From: a bacterium
GTDB taxonomy: Bacteria; Vulcanimicrobiota; Xenobia; Xenobiales; Xenobiaceae
Assembly (NCBI GenBank): GCA_017458675.1
Contig: JAFTAM010000032.1
Location: forward strand, 1-60,043
Direction: 5' to 3'
DNA: 60,043 nucleotides
Below, one piece after another: positions 25,670 to 33,367 of the stretch; the stretch's first letter is position 1, and every line of letters begins with the position of its first letter. Position numbers and translations under genes: made by a program. The notes beneath the pieces are model-generated. The model did not search any database. It saw only the letters and a list, made by a program, of their open reading frames with translations, and had not been told where the DNA came from.

Positions 25670-28390
25670 ATGGAAGGCGATTTACCAAAACGCAAAAAGC
25701 TGCAGCCTGTTCTTGCCGTTCGTTCCGGAGCGGAGCCTCCTTCAGAAGACGGGCCGGAGAAAAACGGCGGCGTAGCTTCGGGAATACGTTCCCGTTCCAA
25801 ATATCTGTCGCGCAAAAAGGGAGATGATACGGAAGAACCCGGGCGGGTTCGGAAAAGACAGAGCTTTTTCAGTAAAAACGGCGATCGCTTTACCGGAAAT
25901 AAACTGTTCGGCTTTACTCTTTTGGCCCCGGGACTGGAAAATGCCGATCCTAAGGGCGTAGAGCAGCTGAATAAGGCTATGCAGGACATTCTGGAAACAG
26001 AAGGCGAGGTCGGCGCGGAGCTTTTAAGGGAGGCTGCGCTTCCCTCGGAAGATCAGAATGAAAATTTAGAGTTCTCCTCAATGTCGGACTCTTTTGAATC
26101 GGTAATTATTCCGGTCAGCAGCAAGGACGTGACGGCCGAAAAACGGACCTTCGCTTCCGAAGCTGATAAGTCCGCGGAAGCGGAAAAGCAGAAAAAGGCG
26201 GCCGAGGCGGACGATCCGAAGGAGGCTGCGGCAGGAAGATCTGAGACTGAGCAAAAGGAGGCGCCTTCCGAAGCGGAGGCTCCTATGCCGCCTGCGGCGG
26301 AAGAAGCGGAGGCGGAGCAGAAAGAAGCCGCGTCCGAAGGCGGCGTTCCGAAGAAAGCTTCGGCAGAAAAGGCGGAGGCGGAGCAGAAAGAGGCTGCGTC
26401 CGAAGGCGGCGATCCGAAGAAAGCCTCGGCAGATAAGGCGGCAGAACCTGAAAAGCTGCCGTCCGAGGCTGCCGCAGCTTCAGAACCGAAAGCTGCAAAA
26501 GAAGCTAATCTTTCCTTGAAAACTAATGTTCTGCCGGGCGGTGAAAATGAAAGATTATCATCTCAGTTAGAGAAAGTACCCAAGGCTAAGGTTAAGAAAA
26601 ATAAAAAAAATCGCAGAACCGGCGGAAGCCGAATTCATTCAGCCGAGGGTAGGTCGGAACGGAATTCAGAATCAAAAGTTGTCAAAGAGAGTAAAATCGG
26701 TGAAAACGGCAAAAATAAGGATCCTGATTTTGCCGGAGATTTAAAGGACGAAACCTGCGGAAAAGAAGAAATCTCGCCGCAAACGCCTGAACAGGAGGCG
26801 GACGGCGCAGAAGAAAATGGGGTCAGGAAAGGCGGTTCAGATATGTTGCCTCGCGACGGAGAAGATTACGAAATTGCCGGTACTCACAAAATGAGCAGTT
26901 CAGCGCCTGTCGACAGGGAAGCCGGAACCAGAATGGTCCGCGGCTCCAAAGTTATGGGCATGACCCGTGAGAGGGCCAAGAAGCTGGAACTGCAGTTTCA
27001 GCAGGGCGTCAGCGGCAATGATATTCATAGGGCTCGTACGGCGGTAAACAGACGCACAGGCGTCAATCCTCCGCCCCGAGGCGGAACGAGAACCGGGACC
27101 CGTCAGAATCCTCCCGGCTTTGGTTCGCGCACCGGCATGAACCAAAATCCTCCAGGTTTCGGCTCGCGCACCGGCACGCACCAGAATCCTCCCGGCTTCG
27201 GTTCGCGCACCGGCATGAACCAGAATCCTCCCGGTTTCGGCTCGCGCACCGGCACGCACCAGAATCCGCCCGGTTTCGGTTCGCGCACCGGCATGAATCA
27301 AATGCCGCCCGGCTACGGTTCGCGCACCGGCATGAATCAAATGCCGCCCGGTTACGGTTCGCGCACCGGTATGAATCAAATGCCGCCCGGCTACGGCTCG
27401 CGCACCGGCATGAATCAAATGCCGCCCGGCTACGGATCGCGTACCGGCATGAATCAAATGCCGCCCGGCTACGGCTCGCGTACCGGCATGAATCAGGCGC
27501 CTCCCGGATACGGTTCGCGTCCGGTTTTAAACCAGACGCCTGTTTTTGGACGCTCAACGGGTTTAAATCAGTACAATAACAGCGGTTACGGAAACAATCG
27601 CTACTATCAGGAACAGCGATACCGCGAGCAGCCTTATCCTCCTGCCAATAACGGCTACGGAGGCTACGGCTATGGCAATAACGGCTTTAACGGTTCTATG
27701 TCTGCCAGCTACAACCAGTATCCCGGCGGCAATTATGACATTAATAACGGATATACCGGAGTTATTCCCAGGAATATGCCCTTCCGCAATAATCCACAGG
27801 AAAGCTTCGGCGGCAATCAGAGCGAAGCCCAGGACATGGGAATGGGACGCGAGCATCTGACCCCTGCCGAAACTTATGCCAAAGCGGTGGAGGAATCTCA
27901 GCGCGAAGGAGGGCGCGGCGCGGCTTTTCTCAATTGGCTGAAGAACGGCGGAGCTGTCCTGCTGACTTGTTTGTTTCTGATTATTGCCGCAATTTGCGGT
28001 TTTGTCATGTTTGTAATGTCCAGAACCTCGCCCGGCGACAGCGACCTTCTGCTTCCGCCTAAGAGGCCTCAGTATTCTCAGCCTGCCGGCCGGGATTACG
28101 GTTCCGGCAGTTCCGGTTCTTCTTCGATTGATACCATGAAAAGCAGCAGGCCTTCGGCGAGCGCTCCGCCCGCCAAGTCTGAGTCCGCTTCGGGAACGAA
28201 GAGCAGCGGCGCTTCGGCAAGAGGCAACGCCACCGTGATACCGGGCAGCAGCGCTAAGCCCGCATCTCCATCTAAACCCGCTCAGCCGGCGAAGCCCTCC
28301 GTGACCGTAAAAAAGACAGAGACGCGCAATTCTGACTTTGAAAATAACGATTTCAAATTCGACGGCGGCGAATTCGGCGATATGGATTAA
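25670..28390 (+). CDS. Large low-complexity membrane protein with tandem repeats, 906 aa
   Basis: I recognise no enzyme domain. In order: a basic opening (1-90); a Glu/Ala/Lys-rich region (150-290) with repeated 'AEQKEAASEGG'-type units; a basic, charged part; a tandem array of 13-residue units GFGSRTGMNQNPP / GYGSRTGMNQMPP (about 480-617); a Tyr/Asn/Gly-rich part (620-700); a single membrane segment near 759-782; and a Ser/Pro/Ala-rich tail. By the positive-inside rule the long N-terminal part is probably cytosolic. Gly/Tyr/Arg/Asn-rich disorder suggests a scaffold or condensate-forming protein; that is inference. AAGGAGG precedes the ATG. The kinase gene follows after 117 bp. Confidence 0.8.
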   Translation: MEGDLPKRKKLQPVLAVRSGAEPPSEDGPEKNGGVASGIRSRSKYLSRKKGDDTEEPGRVRKRQSFFSKNGDRFTGNKLFGFTLLAPGLENADPKGVEQLNKAMQDILETEGEVGAELLREAALPSEDQNENLEFSSMSDSFESVIIPVSSKDVTAEKRTFASEADKSAEAEKQKKAAEADDPKEAAAGRSETEQKEAPSEAEAPMPPAAEEAEAEQKEAASEGGVPKKASAEKAEAEQKEAASEGGDPKKASADKAAEPEKLPSEAAAASEPKAAKEANLSLKTNVLPGGENERLSSQLEKVPKAKVKKNKKNRRTGGSRIHSAEGRSERNSESKVVKESKIGENGKNKDPDFAGDLKDETCGKEEISPQTPEQEADGAEENGVRKGGSDMLPRDGEDYEIAGTHKMSSSAPVDREAGTRMVRGSKVMGMTRERAKKLELQFQQGVSGNDIHRARTAVNRRTGVNPPPRGGTRTGTRQNPPGFGSRTGMNQNPPGFGSRTGTHQNPPGFGSRTGMNQNPPGFGSRTGTHQNPPGFGSRTGMNQMPPGYGSRTGMNQMPPGYGSRTGMNQMPPGYGSRTGMNQMPPGYGSRTGMNQMPPGYGSRTGMNQAPPGYGSRPVLNQTPVFGRSTGLNQYNNSGYGNNRYYQEQRYREQPYPPANNGYGGYGYGNNGFNGSMSASYNQYPGGNYDINNGYTGVIPRNMPFRNNPQESFGGNQSEAQDMGMGREHLTPAETYAKAVEESQREGGRGAAFLNWLKNGGAVLLTCLFLIIAAICGFVMFVMSRTSPGDSDLLLPPKRPQYSQPAGRDYGSGSSGSSSIDTMKSSRPSASAPPAKSESASGTKSSGASARGNATVIPGSSAKPASPSKPAQPAKPSVTVKKTETRNSDFENNDFKFDGGEFGDMD
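27107..27521 (+). repeat. 39-bp coding tandem repeat
   Basis: Ten full 39-bp units plus degenerate edge units, all in frame with the protein. The first five encode GFGSRTG(M/T)(N/H)Q(N/M)PP and the next five GYGSRTGMNQ(M/A)PP. In the first block MN and TH alternate, so the array grew partly by copying 78-bp pairs. Confidence 0.9.
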
Positions 28391-28507
28391 ATAATAAAAT
28401 TTGTGGTTTCTTTTGAGGGACTTTTGAGCAGGCGAAGAATAAGGCTTTTCTGCTGAATAAATTTTTCAGGCAGCGTTTTGCTGTTTTATGGGTGAGGTTC
28501 CGTAAAT

Positions 28508-29485
28508 ATGATGACAGGTGTAAATAAATCCAATGGCGCAGGGCGGGTTTTGGTGGCCGGATCGTTAGCGTTTGATTTTATTATGCGCTATGCGGGTCGT
28601 TTTCAGGATCATATCCTTCCCGACAGACTGGATTCGATAAATCTGTCTTTTCTTACGGAGAAAGCCCGCAAGGAGCGCGGCGGCTGCGCCGGCAATATCG
28701 CCAACGCTTTGGCCCTTTTGGGTGAAACTCCCCGTATCGTAGCTGCGGTAGGCGGAGATTTTGAAAAATATAATTTTTATCTCAAAAATAAAGGCGTCGA
28801 TACCGAATATATAAGAGTATATGAGGAAGAGCTGACGGCGACCTGTACGGTTTGCGCCGATAATCTGAATAATCAGCTTACCTTCGTCTGCGTGGGCGCC
28901 ATGGCCAGAGCCCGAGAGCTGAATCTGGCCGAATGCGCCGATGAAAATACCAGAATTGCCATTATTTCACCTGATGATCCTGCGGCTATGAATCAGCACT
29001 GTCAGGAGGCTCGGGAGGCCAAAATACCTTTTATTTACGATCCTTCTTTTCAGGTTATCGCTTTTGACGGCAGCCAGCTGCTTAAAGATGTTGAAGGGGC
29101 GATGGGTTTGGTCGTCAACGATTATGAATTCTCTTTATTCTTAAAAAAGACTGGTTTAACTCAAGAAGAGCTGCTGAATAAGGTTGAGTTTGTCATTGTT
29201 ACAAAGGGAGAGCACGGCAGCACGGTATGCAGAAAAGGCGGATCTGTCGGTATCAGCAGCGTTGAAGTCGCTGAAGCTGCCGATCCCACGGGCGCGGGAG
29301 ACGCTTTCCGGGGCGGTCTGCTTTACGGTTTAATTCACGGCCTGGATGTGGTAAACGCGGCCAAAATCGGCAGCGTCTGCGGCGCTTATGCCGTGGAGCA
29401 TTACGGCACGCAGAATTTCCACTTTACTCCCGAGCAGTTTAAAGCCCGCTACAAGGCTGCTTTTGGAGAGGAACTGAATATTTGA
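28508..29485 (+). CDS. PfkB-family carbohydrate/nucleoside kinase, 325 aa
   Basis: Ribokinase fold. The N-terminal glycine pair GGCAGNIANALA (about 58-69) and the C-terminal ATP/catalytic signature DPTGAGDAFRGG (about 259-270, with the catalytic Asp in GAGD) are both present. Family members phosphorylate adenosine, ribose, fructose and similar substrates. The overall pattern, with 'GSLAFDFIMRY' at the start and no clear sugar-specific loop, is close to the adenosine-kinase-like bacterial group, so adenosine or a similar nucleoside is a reasonable guess only. GGTGAGG precedes the ATG. It is followed by a strong terminator. Confidence 0.88.
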   Translation: MMTGVNKSNGAGRVLVAGSLAFDFIMRYAGRFQDHILPDRLDSINLSFLTEKARKERGGCAGNIANALALLGETPRIVAAVGGDFEKYNFYLKNKGVDTEYIRVYEEELTATCTVCADNLNNQLTFVCVGAMARARELNLAECADENTRIAIISPDDPAAMNQHCQEAREAKIPFIYDPSFQVIAFDGSQLLKDVEGAMGLVVNDYEFSLFLKKTGLTQEELLNKVEFVIVTKGEHGSTVCRKGGSVGISSVEVAEAADPTGAGDAFRGGLLYGLIHGLDVVNAAKIGSVCGAYAVEHYGTQNFHFTPEQFKARYKAAFGEELNI

Positions 29486-29504
29486 GAAAAACTTATTTAT
29501 AAAT

Positions 29505-29537
29505 AAAAAAGCCGTCTCAGACGAGGCGGCTTTTTTT
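29505..29537. terminator. Bidirectional intrinsic terminator
   Basis: GCCG-CTC (29511-29518) pairs with GAG-CGGC (29523-29530) around a 4-nt loop, with six A before and seven T after. It serves the kinase gene and the convergent beta-propeller gene. Confidence 0.85.
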
Positions 29538-29557
29538 ATGATGCTATGCGCAAACGC

Positions 29558-31150
29558 TTAGGGACAGACGGCTACGCCCCAGGGAGTTGACTGAGGAATA
29601 GGCGAGGTGGTGTTCAGAACGCCGCCGCTTTGGCCGTCCAGAATGGTGACGGTGCTGCTGCCGGTGCAGGCCACAAAGACTTTCTTGCCGTCTGAAGTGC
29701 AGGCGATGCCGACGGGGTTTTTGCCGACCGGCACGGTGGCCATGGGAGCTTGGTTCTGTCCGTTGAGAACGGTCACGTTGTCAGAGCCCTTGTTGGTAAT
29801 GAATACCTTGTTTCCGTCGGGAGTAATGGCTATGCGCTGGGGGCTGACGCCTACGCGCACGCGGCCCATCTCCTGGAAGGTCCAGGCGTCGATGATAGAG
29901 ACGTCGCCGGAGCTGGAATTGGCTACGTATAAGAAGCGTCCGTCGGGAGAGAGAGCCATGCCGCAGGGATTGGCGCCAACGGGAATGGCCTTTTCGGGAA
30001 TGCCGGTGTACATATCGATGCAGAGGATTTCGCCGGAGCTGACCGTGCCCATGACTACATACAGCTTAGTGCCCTCACGGTTAATGGTAGCGGCTCGGGG
30101 CTGGCCGGCCTCGTTGGTGCGCATCCGGGGAAGGGTGATAGAGCGCTGGGGAGAGTTGCTGACCGGGTCGATGAGCATGATGCAGGGTGAGGCGCTCATG
30201 ACGGGAGCGATGATGTAGTTGCCGTTTTTGGCTAAAGAAAGGTCGGTGGCGATGCCTCCGGTGGGGATGGAGGTCAGCAGCGCGTTGTCGTTGGCCGTAT
30301 CGTAAATCTGGATGAGCTTGTCGGAAGTGCTGACGTAGAGGCGGGTTCCGGAAGCGTTGAAGGTGGCCCAGAAAGGACTGGAATTGATGGCCTTATACTG
30401 GGGAGAACCGGGAGTGTCGCCGTTGAGGATCATCAGAGAGGTGGGGTTGACGCTGAAATTTGAGCCGGTGTTTAAGGACTGGTTCATCATGTCAACCGCG
30501 CCGCCGCCGGTCGTGCCGAGGTTGGCGGGCAGGGCCGTGGAAGCGTTGGTGTTGGCGATGCCGAAGGGGTTGCCCTGACCCAGCAGAAGCATCTGCGTGT
30601 AGGTCTGGGTAGTCGTCACCGGAGCGTTATAGGCGCTGCTGCTGTTGGCGGGAGCTCCCTGTCCGGCCTTGGCGGCCAGGCAGATGTAGGCGGTGCCGGG
30701 ATTCATGGGGGTGCGGATGCCGGATACTCCGTTGGGAGAGGTGGTGTTGGCCGGGGTCATGCCGGGGTTCAGAATTACCGTCACCATGCTGCGCTCCGGC
30801 GGTTTGGGAACGTTGACGGTTTTGGTAACCATGCCGTATCCGGCTTTCTGGACGATGAGCGTATACTGGCCGGGCTTGAGCTTAAAGGAAAATACTCCGT
30901 GGCTGTCGGTGACGACCTTCTGCTTGGTCTCCTGGACGGTGACTTCGCAGGAGTCCAGAATTTCGTAGGGCAGCTCGATTGAACTGCTGGTTGCTTTATT
31001 GGTCATTACGGTTCCGTAAAGGTTCGGCTCCGTATATTTTGCGTATTTCTCGTAGTCTTCCTTGGATATGGCGGGAACCGTTACGGCGAGAAGCGCCAGA
31101 AACCCCAAAAACAAGGTCATAACTAACTTCGGAGCGGCTTTTTTTATCAT
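29558..31150 (-). CDS. Exported YVTN-type beta-propeller protein, 530 aa
   Basis: A signal peptide opens the protein. Residues about 40-130 look like a carboxypeptidase-regulatory/PEGA-type beta sandwich ('LKPGQYTLIVQKAGYG'). From about 250 to the end are six or seven propeller blades with the recurring 'SPDG-FLYVAN-SSGDVSIID' form of YVTN repeats. Such surface proteins bind ligands or other proteins. The second ATG (31150) is chosen because GGGAG lies nine bases upstream of it and only three from the first ATG at 31156. It is the last gene of a leftward run; the terminator at 29505 follows. Confidence 0.85.
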   Translation of the reverse strand: MIKKAAPKLVMTLFLGFLALLAVTVPAISKEDYEKYAKYTEPNLYGTVMTNKATSSSIELPYEILDSCEVTVQETKQKVVTDSHGVFSFKLKPGQYTLIVQKAGYGMVTKTVNVPKPPERSMVTVILNPGMTPANTTSPNGVSGIRTPMNPGTAYICLAAKAGQGAPANSSSAYNAPVTTTQTYTQMLLLGQGNPFGIANTNASTALPANLGTTGGGAVDMMNQSLNTGSNFSVNPTSLMILNGDTPGSPQYKAINSSPFWATFNASGTRLYVSTSDKLIQIYDTANDNALLTSIPTGGIATDLSLAKNGNYIIAPVMSASPCIMLIDPVSNSPQRSITLPRMRTNEAGQPRAATINREGTKLYVVMGTVSSGEILCIDMYTGIPEKAIPVGANPCGMALSPDGRFLYVANSSSGDVSIIDAWTFQEMGRVRVGVSPQRIAITPDGNKVFITNKGSDNVTVLNGQNQAPMATVPVGKNPVGIACTSDGKKVFVACTGSSTVTILDGQSGGVLNTTSPIPQSTPWGVAVCP

Positions 31151-31250
31151 AAGCATAGTCTCCCTCGTTTATAGCATATTATTAGTAATTAAAGTACAAA
31201 GACTTTATTTTGATTTGTCTGTAATGAAATTTATAATATGAGCGCGGCAA

Positions 31251-31991
31251 TCAGCGCGGGTATTTGGTATAAGGAATATTGTTATGCCTGCGGTTGTTTT
31301 TAAGCTTGTATAAGGTCAGTTTCCAGAGGTGGACGAGATAATTTTTAATCTCTCCGCCGTTGAACTTGCTCTGTCCGGCCAGGCGGTCTCTGAATATGAA
31401 AGGCACTTCGGTCAGGTTGGTGTAATTGCCCTTTACCATTACTTCCAGGTTGATCTTGAAGCCTATGGGATCCAGCGGAACTCCGTCTATGACTTCTTTT
31501 TTCATCAGCATATAGCCGCTGGTGACGTCTTTGGCCGGGCAAATGGGACGTCCCATCATAATGGCGGTAAAGGAGGTTATGCGCCTGAACCAGGGCCAGT
31601 TTTCAACGCCTCCGCCGGGAGCGTAGCGGCTGCCCAGAGCGATGTCCGCCCCTCCGTTGGTAATGGAATATACCATGTCGGGGAGGATGCCCGGATCGTG
31701 AGAGAGATCGGCGTCGATTACGCCCAGAATGCTGCCTTCCGAGGCCTGCCAGCCGGCAATTACCGCCGAAGAAAGTCCCAGTTTTCCCGAGCGTCTCACC
31801 ACTTTAATATTGTACTGTGAAGAAAGAGCTTCGGCGGTATCGGCGGTTCCGTCCGGTGAATTGTCGTCTACCACGACCAGCTCGGCTTCGATATCGGTCC
31901 CTTTGAGCGCCGCAAACACTTTTTCGGCCAATACGGTAATAGTTTCCTTTTCGTTATAGGTAGGTACGGTTAGGGACAACGTTAACGCCAT
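31251..31991 (-). CDS. Polyprenyl-phosphate mannose synthase-like glycosyltransferase (GT2), 246 aa
   Basis: GT-A fold of family GT2: opening 'LTVPTYNEKETI', the nucleotide-sugar-binding VVDDNSPDGTAD (about 40-51), a DADLSHDP metal-binding element (about 95-102), and 'GSRYAPGGG'. This combination is typical of dolichol/polyprenol-phosphate-mannose synthases (DPM1-like), which load a sugar on a lipid carrier for GT-C enzymes. It has no C-terminal membrane segments. It starts four bases after the stop of the upstream 31996-32475 gene, so the two are translationally coupled. The GT-C-like protein at 13096 would be a plausible user of its product. Confidence 0.88.
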   Translation of the reverse strand: MALTLSLTVPTYNEKETITVLAEKVFAALKGTDIEAELVVVDDNSPDGTADTAEALSSQYNIKVVRRSGKLGLSSAVIAGWQASEGSILGVIDADLSHDPGILPDMVYSITNGGADIALGSRYAPGGGVENWPWFRRITSFTAIMMGRPICPAKDVTSGYMLMKKEVIDGVPLDPIGFKINLEVMVKGNYTNLTEVPFIFRDRLAGQSKFNGGEIKNYLVHLWKLTLYKLKNNRRHNNIPYTKYPR

Positions 31992-31995
31992 TTTT

Positions 31996-32475
31996 TTAAA
32001 ACCTTATTGCTTTCTTGGAATTCAGACAGATGTTGAGAATCTCGGCGGCAGAGGCCAGGGCGGCGATATGAATTTTGTCCTGCAGCTCAAAATGCCGGGC
32101 CGAATGCTCGCAGACCCTGATGCTGCAGCCGCGGTCTTTCAGCTTCTGCAGCTGGGGAAGCAGCTCGGAAGAATCTGCGCACAGTTCCGCCGCCTCATGG
32201 ATGAAAACTACATAATGCGGAATTCTTTCCAGACTATGCGCTTCGGTAATAAAGAGCTTCAGCAGCTCATAGCCCAATTCGTCGGGGCTGCCTATATATT
32301 TATGGCTGAAAATCAGCGCGCAGTCAATTTTTGAATCGTCAAACAGAACCGTCTGCAGATCTTCTTTGGGCAGGCAGTCATTGATTATGTCCAGGTAGTA
32401 GTGCAGATTTTTTTCGACAAAGCTCAGCTTCGGCGGAGTCAGAATAGGAGGGCTGCAGCTATTTTCTTCGTTCAC
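31996..32475 (-). CDS. DsrE/YedF-like domain protein, 159 aa, GTG start
   Basis: Residues about 45-155 line up with the C-terminal DsrE-like domain of YedF proteins of selenium metabolism: 'PDELGYELLKLFI', 'PHYVVFIHEAAEL', 'SSELLPQLQKLKDRGCSI' and 'LQDKIHIAALASAAEI'. YedF normally also has an N-terminal TusA-like domain. Here that half is missing, replaced by about 40 unrelated residues. Of the two cysteines usual in the 'CGTC' position, the first remains (RVCEHS) and the second does not. GTG start at 32475 with GGAAA upstream. Role unknown. Confidence 0.65.
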   Translation of the reverse strand: MNEENSCSPPILTPPKLSFVEKNLHYYLDIINDCLPKEDLQTVLFDDSKIDCALIFSHKYIGSPDELGYELLKLFITEAHSLERIPHYVVFIHEAAELCADSSELLPQLQKLKDRGCSIRVCEHSARHFELQDKIHIAALASAAEILNICLNSKKAIRF

Positions 32476-32541
32476 CGGTGAAAATCGTTTCCTTTGCAGT
32501 TTAATAATCTGTTTCTGTAATTGCGGAAAAGTCCAGAGGCT

Positions 32542-33246
32542 TTATTTTTTTGCGGGCAGATTTTTTACCTTAATGGTCTTTTTGGCCTTTTGTCCGGTCT
32601 TCTGGGAAGAAGGTTTCTGGGCTGCCACTGAATTTTTCTGTTCCGGAGCGGCTACGGTAGGCTGATTGGGTACGCCTACCTTAGGCTGATTCGATTTTCC
32701 TATACTGGGTTGGTTAGGAACTCCGGCTGTAGGCTGATTGGGAATTCCTGCCGCGGGCTGGTTGGGAATCCCGGCGGCGGGCTGATTGGGAATCCCGGCG
32801 GCGGGCTGATTGGGAATTCCTGCCGCGGGCTGGTTGGGAATTCCTGCCGCTGGCTGACTGGGAATCCCCACGGCGGGCTGTTCGGGAATTCCGGCGGCGG
32901 GCTGCTGAGGGGTCCCCTTTTGAGCCAGCTGCATCTGGGGCTCGGGGCTTTGCGCGTTTTCAGCGCCTGCCTGCTGCGGGGCAAATTCAGTGCCCGGAGG
33001 GCCCTTGCGCGTCATTTCCGGGTTACGGTTCTCGGCGGGAGAGGGAGCTTGCGCGTCTGCCTGAGCGGGAGGCTGCGCTTCTGTCTGCGGCAGCGAACCG
33101 ACGCTGTTTTCTGCCGGCGCCGACGACGGAGAAGCCGAGGGCAAGGCGTTTTCCTGTTCTGCCGGCGGCTGGGGACCGGTGCAGGCCGCAGTAAACAGGC
33201 AGAGCGAACCTAAAAGACATATTGTTTTGGATGAAAATAATTTCAT
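32542..33246 (-). CDS. Pro-rich lipoprotein with 8-residue repeats, 234 aa
   Basis: A signal peptide ends in FTAAC, making Cys22 the likely lipidation site; Thr at -3 is slightly unusual. The mature protein is disordered in appearance: Pro/Ala/Gln-rich to residue 113, then eleven 8-residue units based on NQPAAGIP (114-201), then a Lys-rich tail. Such spacers commonly reach through the periplasm or wall, and the basic tail could bind an anionic polymer. No enzyme domain. It lies 66 bp upstream of the DsrE-like gene on the same strand. Confidence 0.82.
   Translation of the reverse strand: MKLFSSKTICLLGSLCLFTAACTGPQPPAEQENALPSASPSSAPAENSVGSLPQTEAQPPAQADAQAPSPAENRNPEMTRKGPPGTEFAPQQAGAENAQSPEPQMQLAQKGTPQQPAAGIPEQPAVGIPSQPAAGIPNQPAAGIPNQPAAGIPNQPAAGIPNQPAAGIPNQPTAGVPNQPSIGKSNQPKVGVPNQPTVAAPEQKNSVAAQKPSSQKTGQKAKKTIKVKNLPAKK
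32644..32907 (-). repeat. 24-bp coding tandem repeat (11 units)
   Basis: Eleven in-frame 24-bp units in the lipoprotein gene. The central ones are nearly identical (NQPAAGIP); both ends drift (EQPAVGIP, NQPSIGKS, NQPKVGVP, NQPTVAAP). The unit number is likely to vary between strains. Confidence 0.9.
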
Positions 33247-33367
33247 AACAACCTGTAATTAAAAAGATTTCAGTTCAGCGGTTTGTGTATTTAAAGCGGC
33301 AGAGCCCACGCCGGTATCTGAGCTGACAGCGGCGTGAGCCTGACGCTGTTTAGGTTAATACCCGGTT

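Noticed and set aside
27107-27521. Regular repeats as a CRISPR array
   Set aside because: Units are directly adjacent with no unique spacers and keep one reading frame.
26900-27557. Open frames on the minus strand across the 39-bp array
   Set aside because: A repeat without stop codons in several frames creates them; the + frame has the ribosome-binding site and flanking coding sequence.
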